Both the position numbers and the translations under genes were made by a program. DNA of 64,000 nucleotides from Mucilaginibacter aquariorum (GTDB lineage: Bacteria > Bacteroidota > Bacteroidia > Sphingobacteriales > Sphingobacteriaceae), in the NCBI RefSeq assembly GCF_024498135.1, contig NZ_JANHOH010000001.1, positions 1,612,001 through 1,676,000 on the forward strand, written 5' to 3'. A model generated the notes under the pieces. It had not been told where the DNA came from, made no database searches, and saw only the letters and a program-made list of their open reading frames with translations. This document shows positions 8,297-18,289 of the stretch, piece after piece (position 1 is the first letter of the stretch; every line of letters starts with the position of its first letter).

Positions 8297-9259
8297 ATGA
8301 TTGATCAAACAAAAGAAGAAATCAGCCGCCGTAAATTCATCGGTTCGATAAGTGTTTTGGGCGCGGGGCTTTGGCTTGTTCCCAAAATGATCGTTGCACA
8401 ATCCCCGAAACAAAGCCCGGTGATCACTATCATCAATGCAGCAAAGACAGCGAAAATTAATATTACGAAACTACGGGGAAACATTAGTATGCTGGAAGGT
8501 TCAGGCGGTAACATCGCAGTTATGCATGGCGGCCAAGGAAAATTGCTTGTTGATGCCGGCATAGGTGTTTCTAAACCTAATGTTTTGAACGCACTAAATT
8601 CGATCAGCAGCGATCCAGTTAAATATCTGATCAACAGTCACTGGCATTTTGATCATACATTCGGAAATGAGTGGTTGCACGAGGAAGGTGCCACGATAAT
8701 CGCTCAGGATGTTACAAAGGAACACCTAAAGAAAACCATCCGGGTAGAAGACTGGCAGTATACATTTCCCCCGCAGGGAAAAGGGGCCTTGCCAACTGTT
8801 GTGTACAAAACGGAGCATAGTCTTTTTTTCAATGGTGAGTCAATCCATATTAAGGCTTATAGACCTGCTCATACGGATTGTGATTCTGCAATTCACTTTC
8901 AAAATGCAGATATTTTGCATGTTGCAGATACTTTCTGGAATGGTTATTACCCTTTTATCGACTATTCCACTGGCGGGAGCATAGACGGTATGATCCATGC
9001 GGCTCAACTTAACGTTTCACGGGCTCAACAGAATACAATTGTCATCCCCGGGCATGGGCCGATCGGAAATAAAGATAAACTTATCGAATTCCATGAGATG
9101 CTTTCAGAGATCCGGGAGAAAGTATCCAAACTGAAAAAACAGGGTAAGACCTTAGCTGAGGTAGTTGATTCAAAACCGACCGCTGCTTACGACGCTAGAT
9201 GGGGAGGGTTCGTCATCGACGGCAGTACTTTTACTTACCTGGTATATAAAGGTATCTAA
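8297..9259 (+). CDS. exported metallo-beta-lactamase-fold hydrolase
   Basis: A 320-residue protein. The N-terminus has a Tat-type motif SRRKFIG (Arg11-Arg12) and a hydrophobic stretch ending in AQSP, so a folded, metal-loaded enzyme is probably exported. The metal site begins with HWHFDH (His115, His117, Asp119, His120). The later metal ligands appear as RPAHTDCDS, HVADTFW and VIPGHGP, in the usual order for class B / glyoxalase II-like hydrolases. The C-terminus has a helical segment (EIREKVSKLKKQGKTLAEV). The short acidic/aromatic region after the fourth ligand does not define a substrate. It is followed 50 bp later by an SDR gene, so the two are likely co-transcribed. Confidence 0.88.
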   Translation: MIDQTKEEISRRKFIGSISVLGAGLWLVPKMIVAQSPKQSPVITIINAAKTAKINITKLRGNISMLEGSGGNIAVMHGGQGKLLVDAGIGVSKPNVLNALNSISSDPVKYLINSHWHFDHTFGNEWLHEEGATIIAQDVTKEHLKKTIRVEDWQYTFPPQGKGALPTVVYKTEHSLFFNGESIHIKAYRPAHTDCDSAIHFQNADILHVADTFWNGYYPFIDYSTGGSIDGMIHAAQLNVSRAQQNTIVIPGHGPIGNKDKLIEFHEMLSEIREKVSKLKKQGKTLAEVVDSKPTAAYDARWGGFVIDGSTFTYLVYKGI

Positions 9260-9309
9260 CAATCCTGTAAACATCATTAACGAAGTTCAAAAAATTAAAA
9301 ACGAATCAG

Positions 9310-10152
9310 ATGAAGAAAGTAATTTTTATCACCGGCGCCTCATCAGGCATTGGGAAAGCTACATCCCTGTTTTTTGCAAATCATGGCTGGAATGTGATCG
9401 CAACGATGCGGAATCCGGAGCGAGAACAAGAGCTCGCAGAAATCCCTAACGTACTATTAGTGAAATTAGATGTCACTGATATTGAATCAGTGAATGCTGC
9501 GATCAGACAGGGTATTGCAAAATTCGGGAAGATTGATGTACTTTTAAACAATGCTGGATATGGCCAACAGGGTCTCTTTGAAGCCATCAACGCAGCAAAA
9601 ATCATCAAGCAGTTCGATGTAAATGTGTTCGGTTTAATGGAGGTTATCAGGGCAGTGCTACCCCACTTCAGAGAAAGGAAACAGGGTGTGATAATTAATA
9701 TCACTTCTGGCGTTGGGCGGGTTACAATTCCACTGGTCTCAATTTATGCCGCTTCAAAGTTTGCAGTCGAAGGGTTTTCCGAAGCTCTTTCATATGAATT
9801 GGAGTCACAAAATATCAAGGTAAGAATTATTGAGCCAGGTTATATTCCGACGCCATTCTATAAACGGGCAAAAGCCGACTTCGCATTTGATCCGAAATTG
9901 GAGGATTATAGCGTTTTCCAGCAGGACATGAATAGCCTTTTCTCATCTTTTGAAAATTCAAAAACCGCAAGTGCGCATGATGTGGCTAATATTATTTTCA
10001 AAGCTGCAACAGATGACGGACATCAATTGCGATACATCGTCGGGCCGGATCTACAACCATTGATAGACCTGCGAAACAGCAAATCTGATCAGGAATTTAT
10101 TGATGCTATGCGTAGGCGATTCATGCCTGAAGCTTTTGACAGTATAAAATAA
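9310..10152 (+). CDS. short-chain dehydrogenase/reductase (SDR)
   Basis: A 280-residue classical SDR. The cofactor motif TGASSGIG is at residues 8-15, the NNAG motif starts at Asn80, the catalytic Ser is at 133 (NITSG), and YAASK gives Tyr146 and Lys150. The Arg after the second strand (TMRNPERE) suggests NADP(H) preference, which is an inference. The substrate is unknown. It lies 50 bp after the metallo-hydrolase gene on the same strand, and a perfect palindromic terminator follows 130 bp downstream. Confidence 0.9.
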   Translation: MKKVIFITGASSGIGKATSLFFANHGWNVIATMRNPEREQELAEIPNVLLVKLDVTDIESVNAAIRQGIAKFGKIDVLLNNAGYGQQGLFEAINAAKIIKQFDVNVFGLMEVIRAVLPHFRERKQGVIINITSGVGRVTIPLVSIYAASKFAVEGFSEALSYELESQNIKVRIIEPGYIPTPFYKRAKADFAFDPKLEDYSVFQQDMNSLFSSFENSKTASAHDVANIIFKAATDDGHQLRYIVGPDLQPLIDLRNSKSDQEFIDAMRRRFMPEAFDSIK

Positions 10153-10281
10153 AGCTTATATTTTCTGCGCTTTAAAAACAAATATTAATCCTTATGAATG
10201 CCTTTTTTCTTCATAAAGAGATTTGACTTGGTTTAATAATTTTTAAGGGTGAATATAAATTTAGAGAAAAAGTTAGAACCA

Positions 10282-10319
10282 AAAAAAGACTTATGATTTA
10301 TAAATCATAAGTCTTTTTT
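10282..10319. terminator. bidirectional terminator, 19-bp perfect palindrome
   Basis: Arms AAAAAAGACTTATGATTTA and its exact complement meet at 10300/10301 with no unpaired centre. There are A and T runs at the outer ends, so the hairpin can terminate from both sides. It sits between the SDR gene and the converging AraC gene. Confidence 0.85.
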
Positions 10320-10538
10320 CTAATCGGGTACACCAGCACAGTTCCTAATGCCGCACATTAGTGCGTAGCTAAAATAAATTGCATCATTAAAAACCGGCTT
10401 CAATTCAATATTATTGCTTCTTCGCCTGCAGTAAACATTCATTTTATGCGATGAAATCCCATATTTGGTATTTGCATTCATATTCCTGGACTGCGTTATT
10501 ATAGCGTTGCTTTATGATAATCTAAAGTCGGCGCGTCC

Positions 10539-11429
10539 TTATTTTGTAGGTCCATGTTGTTTAATTATCTTTTTTCTGAACTCATCCGGGGTTAGCCCTT
10601 CCTTTTTCTTAAAGAATTTGGTGAAATATGAATTATCTGCAAAATTGAGGTAGTTGGAAATTTCCTGCACGGTCACATCCTTGTTGATCAACATTCGTTT
10701 AGCCTCTAAAATTACCCGGTTACGAATAACCTCGCCGGCAGGGATTCCTAATACATCATTACAAAGCGCATTTAAATGGTTAGGGGTAATATATAATAGT
10801 TGCGCATAACCCTTTGGTAATTTGAGTTGCATGAAATTCTTTTCTATTAACTTTTGGAAGTTGCGAAGCAGGGTATAATTATAAGATGGCAGCACCTCGT
10901 TATCCATACCTTCGTTTAACCTTGCTATATGAATAAACAATTGAACCATTATTGCTTTCACCAAATCAATACCCAAGGGGTTAACTCGTTCGTTCTCGAT
11001 GATCAATTCTTCAAAAAAACCAATAATTTTATCTTGTAATTGCACCGGAATATTAATTACTGCGTCACCGACATTACCAGTGAAGAACGGCAGATCTTCC
11101 AGATAATTAGCTTTCATTAAAAACGACTGGAAAAATGTTGTCGAGAAATTAATAATGTAACCGTCAACCTCACCATCAAAATCCCAGCTATGAACCTGAC
11201 CCGGAGTCATAAAATAAATCTGAAAGGGCTTTATCTGGAAATTTTGGAAATCAATGGTTTGGTTTCCACCGCCTTTAGTAAAAAGTACCAAGTGGTAAAA
11301 TGAATGTTTATGTGCAGAATGAAGATCTTTGTGATGGCTCTCGATATAAACTCCAAATCTGCTGATCTGCAACTCATGTTCCTGTTGCTGTGACAGGGTG
11401 CCAATATCATATATAGGAATGCTTTTCAT
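10539..11429 (-). CDS. AraC family transcriptional regulator with cupin sensor
   Basis: A 296-residue regulator. Residues ~25-110 form a cupin-like AraC-binding domain (HSAHKHSFYHLVLFTKGGG, PFQIYFMTPGQVHSWDF). The last ~100 residues contain two HTH motifs (GYAQLLYITPNHLNALC; EISNYLNFADNSYFTKFFKK) and the family ending GLTPDEFRKK. Such proteins sense a small aromatic or sugar-like ligand and act on a nearby operon. It converges with the SDR/metallo-hydrolase pair, which is a possible target, but there is no proof in the sequence. Confidence 0.9.
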   Translation of the reverse strand: MKSIPIYDIGTLSQQQEHELQISRFGVYIESHHKDLHSAHKHSFYHLVLFTKGGGNQTIDFQNFQIKPFQIYFMTPGQVHSWDFDGEVDGYIINFSTTFFQSFLMKANYLEDLPFFTGNVGDAVINIPVQLQDKIIGFFEELIIENERVNPLGIDLVKAIMVQLFIHIARLNEGMDNEVLPSYNYTLLRNFQKLIEKNFMQLKLPKGYAQLLYITPNHLNALCNDVLGIPAGEVIRNRVILEAKRMLINKDVTVQEISNYLNFADNSYFTKFFKKKEGLTPDEFRKKIIKQHGPTK

Positions 11430-12518
11430 AAAAGCTCAAAGATAAGTTACGGTTAATGAACAAAATGGTGGTATTTATCGGATATATGGTATTATTTACT
11501 GATACTTATATTGAATAACGAATGTGGGAAAAAGAAAGATTTTGAATTGTATTTAATATATAAACGTTTGATTATCAATAAATAAGTATATAGTGATTAT
11601 TAAGCGCCAAGGTTAAAATACAACATCAAGTTCTTCAGCAAATGTTAGGTGCGATAACCGATTCCAATTTTCCTCTGCTTGCTGTAAAATCAACTATAAC
11701 GTTTTATGGTTTGTTTGCGGGTCATAATTGTAAAATCTATTAATTGATAATCGTAATAGTTAACTGCAAATTTATAATGTTGTAAAGCTCTAAACCATCA
11801 GGTAGGATTCAAGTTTTATTATGTTCTCCTTTAACTTATTATTATCATTAACGCATTGAAAATTTGTCTGCCTATTTAGGCGGCTATCAAAATGTTAAAC
11901 ATTAGGATTTACAAAAATGAACCGTCAATTTTTAATGTATTCAAGGTTCTAAACGGAGCCGGATGAATATCACCACTAAACAACTTCGCAGCTTTTTTTA
12001 AATTACACCATTACATAATTGGCTACTGCCCCCCAACTTTGAAGAGCCATACGCTTACCATTATAATATATCATTATCCAGCATCACAATTCAGTCAACT
12101 GACCTATCTCAATATTCGTCGGGTTTTGGTTATTTTATCCGGGAGATATTTTACATTCCTATTAGTCCTTCCATTTGGTTAAGAATATCCTAACTACTAC
12201 CATATAATACGCTCCATTAAGCTATTTAAAGATGTGTATATGTAAATAGTACCATATATGCGATAAATACCACCATTTTGTTCATTAATCCCAACATACC
12301 TTTGAGATGTAATGAAAAGCTTGACTATCAATGGAAAACGCACCGTTTCACAACAACAGGAATATCTCTTGCAGATTAGCAAATTTGGTGCGCATGTAGA
12401 TATAATGAATATTTCATTTTCAATATATTTTTTTATTAAGCCGATGATTAAAATATGTACAAATACTAAAAATGATTTCCAAGAATAACTATTACCTAAC
12501 CCCTTAAAATAAAATATT
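11430..12518. other. 1.09-kb AT-rich gap, no gene seen
   Basis: Both strands are full of stops. A reverse frame at 12197-12571 runs antisense into the next gene and has no family features. The left part holds the AraC promoter, the right part that of the sigma-54 activator. I saw no tRNA-like fold or strong hairpin. Confidence 0.45.
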
Positions 12519-14612
12519 ATGATCAATTGTTTAAACGACTTTTTGTCCAGTGAAAACATCTCCGATTCCAAAATACCTGCCGTTCTGAAAGAACTGATAG
12601 TCCTGGCTGGTGCTGATTATATCCAGCTGTCTGTAAACAAAGATTCTAAAGGGCAGTTTCAAAACTGTTATAATGCCGCAAAAAAGAACAAGCCTCCACA
12701 AGACTTTATCAACGGAATGAAGATTCTTGCAGACGCTGAAAGTGATAGCACCATTCCTTTAGTATTAGGTCCTGGGATGATATCTATCAAAAAATCTCGA
12801 AAAATTAAATCCCCCTACCAACAACTAATCTTTGTTCCCGTATACCAAATGCACGTCCGAATCGGTGTTCTGATTATCGGATTTTTAAAAACCAGAGAAG
12901 TTATGGACTATGAAGATATTGGAATAGTGGATTGGGACGAATCGACCTACAGCGACAACGAGCTGGAATTTATCAAAGACTTGAACCGTCAGATTTCTAT
13001 TGCGGTATCGACCATTTTGGCCAAGCGCATGATAATCCAGAGTGAACACGAAAAGTCGAAGCTTCTCAATTTCAGCAATGAGTTAGCTTCAGAGAGAGAT
13101 ATACAAACTTTATGCAAAATACTCAAAAAACAATTTAAGGACCTTTTCTCTATCGGTGATTTTTTGGTAGTTACTGCATTAAGTGAAGATAAAAAGTCTC
13201 ATCGGGTTATCCTGTATGATCCAGATGCCCCGGTTTCAAAGGACCCATACTTGATCCATGTGATTAACAACTATGTATTATTCCATGAAGAAATTTTTGG
13301 CGTGATTTTGAAAAGCGAGGAGCCAGTGTTATTTGACACAAAGAAATGGGCAAATATGAGCATACCACCAATATACGCAAAATTAATTCCGGGATTTGGG
13401 ATCGATAATATGGTTGGTGCTACTATACGCCGAGGGAATGAACCTATTGGTTTTTTAGCCTTTAAACAAGATAGCCTGCTACCGGTTTCCAGGCAATCGC
13501 AACTTTTCAAAAGCATTTGTTCACAGCTGGCAATTATATTGTGCAATATATTGGCTAACCAAAAAGTAGAAAGCCAACTTAAGCAGATTGAACAATATAA
13601 GGAGCAACTCGAAGATGAAAGATTCTATCTTAAAGAGGAGATTGCTACGATACACAACTATACCGAGATTATAGGTGCTAGCAACTCCCTTCGTGAAACT
13701 TTCCGACTGGTTGAACAGGTTGCCTCATCGGACAGCACAGTGCTCATTCTCGGTGAAACCGGAACTGGAAAAGAACTTATTGCAAGAGCGATACACAACA
13801 ACTCGACAAGGAAAAACAAACTAATGGTGAAAGTAAATTGTGCTGCGCTGCCTGCAAATCTGATTGAGAGCGAGCTTTTTGGACATGAGCGTGGTAGCTT
13901 CACCGGTGCGACAGACCGCCGTTTGGGAAAGTTCGAACTCGCCAATGGTGGAACACTTTTTCTAGATGAGATCGGCGAGATGCCCCTAGACCTACAGGTA
14001 AAACTACTTCGTGTTCTCCAGGAGCGGGAGATTGAACGTGTGGGCGGCAGGAATACTATTAAAATTGACATCAGAATTATTGCAGCTACGAACAGGGATT
14101 TGGAAAGGGACGTTCACGAAGGACGTTTCCGAAGTGACTTATTTTACCGCCTGAATATCTTCCCCATAACCTTGCCGCCCTTACGGCAGAGAAAGGATGA
14201 CATTGAGTTGCTTGCTACCCATTTTATCCGCAAGTTCTCCAAAAAAACTGGAAAGGTTATTAATTCCCTTGGAGTTAGGGTTTTGCAGGATTTAAAGGCC
14301 TACCCATGGCCTGGAAATATCAGAGAACTTGAGCATTTTATCGAAAGGAGCGTGCTGCTGGCATCAGGAACAGTCATTAAGCAAATTCATTTACCTTCAC
14401 TCAGTCAGCAAAGTATATCTAAAGCCATGTCGGAAGAGATAAAATTGCAGACAATAGATGAAAACGAGAAGGAACACATTTACCAAATACTTAAGCACTG
14501 CCATGGAAGAATTTCGGGCGGCGGAGCCGCTGCCGAAATTCTCGGGGTGCCGCCATCGACCCTCAATTCTAAAATTAAACGGTTGGGAATAGTCAGGGAG
14601 CATACAAAATAA
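12519..14612 (+). CDS. sigma-54-dependent transcriptional activator with GAF sensors
   Basis: A 697-residue NtrC-family activator. About 370 residues of GAF-type sensing region (two repeats, roughly 10-175 and 180-350) and a short coiled linker lead to the AAA+ domain. Walker A GETGTGKE is at 412-419. The sigma-54-contacting loop is GSFTGA at 459-464, with Ser in place of the first Ala of GAFTGA. Walker B is [13 protein letters not shown], the arginine-finger region is [14 protein letters not shown], and [16 protein letters not shown] follows. The C-terminus is a Fis-type HTH ([20 protein letters not shown]). It binds enhancer sites and remodels sigma-54 RNA polymerase using ATP. The next operon has a -24/-12 site at 14922, so it is the probable target. 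There is no receiver domain, so a small ligand or redox signal is likely. Confidence 0.93.
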   Translation: MINCLNDFLSSENISDSKIPAVLKELIVLAGADYIQLSVNKDSKGQFQNCYNAAKKNKPPQDFINGMKILADAESDSTIPLVLGPGMISIKKSRKIKSPYQQLIFVPVYQMHVRIGVLIIGFLKTREVMDYEDIGIVDWDESTYSDNELEFIKDLNRQISIAVSTILAKRMIIQSEHEKSKLLNFSNELASERDIQTLCKILKKQFKDLFSIGDFLVVTALSEDKKSHRVILYDPDAPVSKDPYLIHVINNYVLFHEEIFGVILKSEEPVLFDTKKWANMSIPPIYAKLIPGFGIDNMVGATIRRGNEPIGFLAFKQDSLLPVSRQSQLFKSICSQLAIILCNILANQKVESQLKQIEQYKEQLEDERFYLKEEIATIHNYTEIIGASNSLRETFRLVEQVASSDSTVLILGETGTGKELIARAIHNNSTRKNKLMVKVNCAALPANLIESELFGHERGSFTGATDRRLGKFELANGGTLFLDEIGEMPLDLQVKLLRVLQEREIERVGGRNTIKIDIRIIAATNRDLERDVHEGRFRSDLFYRLNIFPITLPPLRQRKDDIELLATHFIRKFSKKTGKVINSLGVRVLQDLKAYPWPGNIRELEHFIERSVLLASGTVIKQIHLPSLSQQSISKAMSEEIKLQTIDENEKEHIYQILKHCHGRISGGGAAAEILGVPPSTLNSKIKRLGIVREHTK

Positions 14613-14921
14613 ACAGATCTGGAGATCGCGGTAAGAATGTTATTTCCTCCCATCCTCGCCATGCGATGAAGTAATGAACCAATTCATAGGAAAAAATGTT
14701 TTCAATTTAAAGGTCACACATGATCTCTGTCTTTTTTCCGATGAGGATCGCATTAAAAAAGATGTCTCGTGATAATTTAATTGTTTTATATCACTATTTG
14801 TGGTGCCAATCAGCGATATGAAGATAATTAACTTTCCGCTGTTCCTTTGAAAATATGAATATCATATTTGTAAAAACCTGTAACAGATTTACTTAATTAA
14901 ATTATTAAAATTAAAAAAAGC
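14613..14921. other. 309-bp gap after the activator, probable enhancer region
   Basis: No open frame is supported. It lies between the sigma-54 activator and the -24/-12 site, where enhancer-binding sites are expected, but I could not see a clear repeated dyad. Confidence 0.35.
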
Positions 14922-14937
14922 TGGCTTCACAGTTGTA
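14922..14937 (+). promoter_or_regulatory. candidate sigma-54 promoter of the DUF417-DUF302 pair
   Basis: TGGCTTCACAGTTGTA has TGGC and TTG at exact -24/-12 spacing; the -12 base is T instead of C. It lies 59 bp before the ATG at 14996 and directly downstream of a sigma-54 activator gene. Transcription would start near 14948. Confidence 0.55.
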
Positions 14938-14995
14938 AAGGAGTAATGGCCAGCAGGGGTTCGTTGGTTGTTGAAATCTATCATTAATCAATAAA

Positions 14996-15580
14996 ATGAA
15001 ATATTCCCTTATAAACCGAATTGCCAGTTTAGATAGATTTGGAAAGATCATTCTCAGATATGGAATTACGATCGTTTTTCTTTGGATCGGAGGACTAAAA
15101 TTCTACACCTACGAAGCTGATGGAATTGTTCCATTTGTAGCGAACAGCCCTTTTATGTCGTTTTTTTACAATAACCCAATGGAATATAAACACTATCAAA
15201 ACAAGGAAGGTGAACTCGTTTCGAAGAATCATGCCTGGCACAAAAGCAATAACACTTACGGCTTTTCAATCGCCTTGGGTTCAATCCTGATATTACTCGG
15301 AATTCTCGTTGCCTCCCACCGCTTTATCCCCCTGATCAGTATGTTAGCTAGTATGCTGATTATTCTGATGACAATAGGCACACTCTCATTTCTCGTTACT
15401 ACGCATGAAAGTTGGGTGCCGCATTCCTCAGACCGGCAATGGGGATTCCCTTTTTTATCGTCAAGAGGACGCTTGGTAGTTAAAGATATAATCATTCTGG
15501 GCGGAGCTGTAATCACGATGAGCGAATCAGCGGCGCTTTACCTTTTCCGCCGCTTAAAGCACAAGGCAGGTCCCAATTAG
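14996..15580 (+). CDS. DUF417 (YkgB/RclC-like) inner-membrane protein
   Basis: A 194-residue protein with four hydrophobic segments (about 20-37, 85-104, 110-134 and 162-182). The family hallmark FLWIGGLKFYTYEADGIVPF at ~28-47 is followed by VANSPFMSF, as in E. coli RclC/YkgB, which belongs to the reactive-chlorine resistance operon. A central GFSIALGSILILLGILV segment is also typical. The inferred role is a membrane component in oxidant or electrophile stress, but the mechanism is not established. It is the first gene of a pair (40 bp to the DUF302 gene), preceded by a -24/-12-like promoter and a sigma-54 activator. Confidence 0.82.
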   Translation: MKYSLINRIASLDRFGKIILRYGITIVFLWIGGLKFYTYEADGIVPFVANSPFMSFFYNNPMEYKHYQNKEGELVSKNHAWHKSNNTYGFSIALGSILILLGILVASHRFIPLISMLASMLIILMTIGTLSFLVTTHESWVPHSSDRQWGFPFLSSRGRLVVKDIIILGGAVITMSESAALYLFRRLKHKAGPN

Positions 15581-15620
15581 ATTTAAGCTTGTTTGATGAT
15601 GCCAACCCACATTCAAAACC

Positions 15621-16082
15621 ATGAAAAGAAGAGATTTTGTTGAACAGCTTACTTACGCTTCCTGTTTTATTTTTTCACCCTTAAAATATAAATTATATAT
15701 GAGCCCAATAGATATCAACATTATATCCAGCAGATTTTCTGTTAATGAAACCATTAACAGACTGGTTTCATTTCTCGAGAGAAATAGCGCGACCGTATAC
15801 GCAAGAATTGATCAGCAAAGGGAGCTCAATAATGTAGGAATTGTAATCGAACCATATCAGGTTATCTTATTTGGAAATCCAAATTCGGGCGGACCAATTT
15901 TAGTTATCAACCCGATTGCTGGATTGGACCTACCCCTAAAGATCATCTCGTGGCAAGACAAAGAAAACAAAGTCTGGATTGCCTACAATGACATTTTTCA
16001 TCTAGCAAAAAAATATGGTATTCCGGTTGATATTACCATACCGCTAGACCTTGGGCCTATAATTGAAAAAGCCATGCAATAG
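15621..16082 (+). CDS. DUF302-domain protein
   Basis: A 153-residue protein whose central part (FSVNETINRLVSFLERNSATVYARID, VVLFGNP-like ILFGNPNSGGPILVI, GLDLPLKIISWQD, VWIAYNDIFHLAKKYGI) matches the DUF302 alpha/beta fold, often found near redox and oxidant-response genes. An N-terminal ~25-residue hydrophobic stretch might be a signal or anchor. The function of DUF302 is unknown. Position after the DUF417 gene points to the same sigma-54-controlled response. Confidence 0.8.
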   Translation: MKRRDFVEQLTYASCFIFSPLKYKLYMSPIDINIISSRFSVNETINRLVSFLERNSATVYARIDQQRELNNVGIVIEPYQVILFGNPNSGGPILVINPIAGLDLPLKIISWQDKENKVWIAYNDIFHLAKKYGIPVDITIPLDLGPIIEKAMQ

Positions 16083-16958
16083 GATATCGTAAGATTGAAG
16101 GCAACATTTTTGCACGTAAATGCTACCAAATTGGACATCCCCTCAATTCAAAGCACCACTGAAAAAAGGTTTAATCAATGCCCTAATAAATGATAGCTTT
16201 CAAAGCCTGCTTATAATATATCCGCCTCTTGCCCATCCATTTTTAATCATCTAAACATCACCGTTTATCCTTTTTAACACTCCACCATATTCTTACGATG
16301 TTAACGGCAGAGTGACAAAAAACATTGATAGTAGCTAGCTAGCGGTTATCTTCGCCCGTTTTATGTTCAAAGCGTTTTTTGCTGCAGAACCTTTCAGCAA
16401 CAGTAAAACTAAACTCTTCTGTCCCCATAATGACCCAATATGATCCGAAAAATGCATTAATTCATGTTTAATGGTGCCTGCTGACAAAAGTTCGTTTCAT
16501 TTACGCAGTTAGCTTCTATCTCATCAAATTCTGCTTGGGAAATCTGACAACTTAAAAGGCAGCAAAAATATTGATCAGATGATGGTTTATGATGGTTCAA
16601 AGCGAGGAAATAAACGATTTCCGATATGTCCAAAACAATCACTAATTAAAAACAATTTAAAGGTAAAAGCCTGAAATCTTTGTTACACTTTTCCTACACA
16701 AAGGGTTATTTTTGAACAGGTATATTAATGTCGCGTGTGATATGTTTATTGAGCTCAACTATTAAATGAGTTGCTTTTTACATGTTCATTATCAAATGAC
16801 CCACGCTAATTTTAGTTAAATATTTGAAATTTGAATTAGTATGTCTATATTTAACTAACGATTACGAGTCATTATGTATTATTGAATGATTCATTGAGTA
16901 ATGAAATTTGTTATTTATAAATAGCTGAAAATGTGACGGTTGGAACTATAGTTCAAGA
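16083..16958. other. 876-bp AT-rich gap before the island end
   Basis: No supported gene. A reverse frame at 16457-16642 is short and without family features. The segment 16840-16950 has repeated short dyads (variants of AATGATTCATT) next to the island boundary, which could be recombinase arm or accessory sites, but that is only a guess. I looked for the 5' half of a tRNA-Ser before the repeat at 16959 and did not find one. Confidence 0.4.
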
Positions 16959-16973
16959 CCCTAGCTCTCCGCA
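16959..16973. repeat. left attachment-type direct repeat (attL)
   Basis: CCCTAGCTCTCCGCA, identical at the right end of the island. The CTCTCCG plus discriminator base matches the acceptor 3' strand of bacterial tRNA-Ser, and the preceding TTCAAGA resembles a T-loop, so the attachment core appears tRNA-derived although no full tRNA precedes it. Confidence 0.75.
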
Positions 16974-16985
16974 AGAATAGATAAT

Positions 16986-17026
16986 AACCTGATATTAAGC
17001 AACTTAGCAAAATATCAGGTTTTTTT
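16986..17026 (+). terminator. rho-independent terminator next to attL
   Basis: An 11-bp stem (AACCTGATATT with AATATCAGGTT), a 14-nt loop and a T7 run. It mirrors the hairpin after the right repeat and ends in the same TTTTTTGTGC. Confidence 0.85.
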
Positions 17027-17070
17027 GTGCCATTTCTGTGCCATTCAACCTATAACACTTATCTTAGGAT

Positions 17071-18264
17071 ATGAAAAAGATAGGGTTAAAATATACTTTA
17101 CCAGTTCTAAGAAAAGGGAAGAAAATCGTATCCGTTCCTAAAGGAAGTACCAAAATCATAGAGCAAGCTAAACAGAGGTGGTTAGTTGAATATTACTATG
17201 AAAACCCGGAAACTCTTAAACCTCATCGTATAAGAGAAACTATAAAACTCAATCGAATTAAAGACCCCGTTGAGAAACAAATATTTGCTGATACCTATGT
17301 AAAAGAGCTTACTGATTTGCTCAAATCAGGATATAGCCCATTTAGTGATAACAATGATTTAAAAAGTGATATTATTGCAATTTCTTTAAAAGATGCTATA
17401 GACCAATGGCTTGAATACCATTTATCTAAGGGTTCAAGAAAAAAATCAATAGGTGATTTTCGTTCAAAAAGCAGTTTCCTTTTAAGTTACTTTAAAGCAG
17501 ATAAAAAAGTAAAAGATATTACAACCATCGAAATGACCAATATGATGCTTTTTTATGAAAAGGGGCAAAAATGGGTTGGCACCACTTTCAAAAACTCCAG
17601 AATAGCTTATGTTAACTTTTTTAATTTTCTTAAACGCATAGGGAAAGTTGATGTTAGCCCAATGGACAACTTTCATGAGAGAAGAAAAATATTAAAATCA
17701 ACTCGTCACCAAATTTTTTCTGAACAGGATTTTATAAAAATTAAAGATTGGTTATTTAAAAATGACCCTTATGCATTGTATTTTTTGCAGTTACTTTATT
17801 ATACATGTGCAAGGCCTTCTGAAATCAGAAAACTACCAATCAAATACATAGATGTTATCGAAAAAAAAATAACTATCCCGGCAAGTATAAGCAAGAATAA
17901 AAAAACACAAACCATACCATTAGACCCGCAATTAGCAGATATATTTATCGGCTTATCAATAGATAAATTTCCGCCAAATTACATAGTATCCGGGTCAAAA
18001 AAGGAAATGATTGGCGATAAAATTTTACCTGAAAAAGAAGTCTACTTACGTATTCAAAAATGTTATGATGATTTAACATTAACTGATAAAGGTTATACTT
18101 TATATAGCATAAAACATTACAGCAACGTCCGTAGGTATAGGAATGGTTGGAAACTTGAAGAAATACAAACTATAAATAGACATGCAAGTTTATCTGAAAC
18201 TGAAAATTATTTGCGAGAATTGATGAAAGATGTAACAGTAACTCGTGCTGCCCCGGTATTTTAA
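17071..18264 (+). CDS. tyrosine recombinase / phage-type integrase
   Basis: A 397-residue integrase. The N-terminal ~110 residues are arm-binding-like, and a SAM-like core-binding domain follows (ISLKDAIDQWLEYHL ... YVNFFNFLKRIGKV). In the C-terminal catalytic domain, the first Arg is at 248 (ARPSEIRKL) and the catalytic Lys probably lies in ISKNKKTQTIPL. The second box is YSIKHYSN, where Lys replaces the usual Arg as in several Bacteroidota integrases. The last box is RHASLSETENYLREL, with His371 and nucleophile Tyr380. It recombines the attachment sites at 16959 and 38755. Its location 100 bp inside the left repeat is the classic arrangement. A- and T-rich codon use matches the island. Confidence 0.92.
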   Translation: MKKIGLKYTLPVLRKGKKIVSVPKGSTKIIEQAKQRWLVEYYYENPETLKPHRIRETIKLNRIKDPVEKQIFADTYVKELTDLLKSGYSPFSDNNDLKSDIIAISLKDAIDQWLEYHLSKGSRKKSIGDFRSKSSFLLSYFKADKKVKDITTIEMTNMMLFYEKGQKWVGTTFKNSRIAYVNFFNFLKRIGKVDVSPMDNFHERRKILKSTRHQIFSEQDFIKIKDWLFKNDPYALYFLQLLYYTCARPSEIRKLPIKYIDVIEKKITIPASISKNKKTQTIPLDPQLADIFIGLSIDKFPPNYIVSGSKKEMIGDKILPEKEVYLRIQKCYDDLTLTDKGYTLYSIKHYSNVRRYRNGWKLEEIQTINRHASLSETENYLRELMKDVTVTRAAPVF

Positions 18265-18289
18265 CAATACATTTTGTTTTAGTAACACA

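Noticed and set aside
12197..12571. 124-codon reverse frame
   Set aside because: Runs antisense into the start of the sigma-54 activator and has no recognisable domain.
16880..16973. Possible complete tRNA-Ser at the left island end
   Set aside because: The 3' end fits, but no 5' GGAGAG acceptor strand, D-arm or anticodon arm precedes it.
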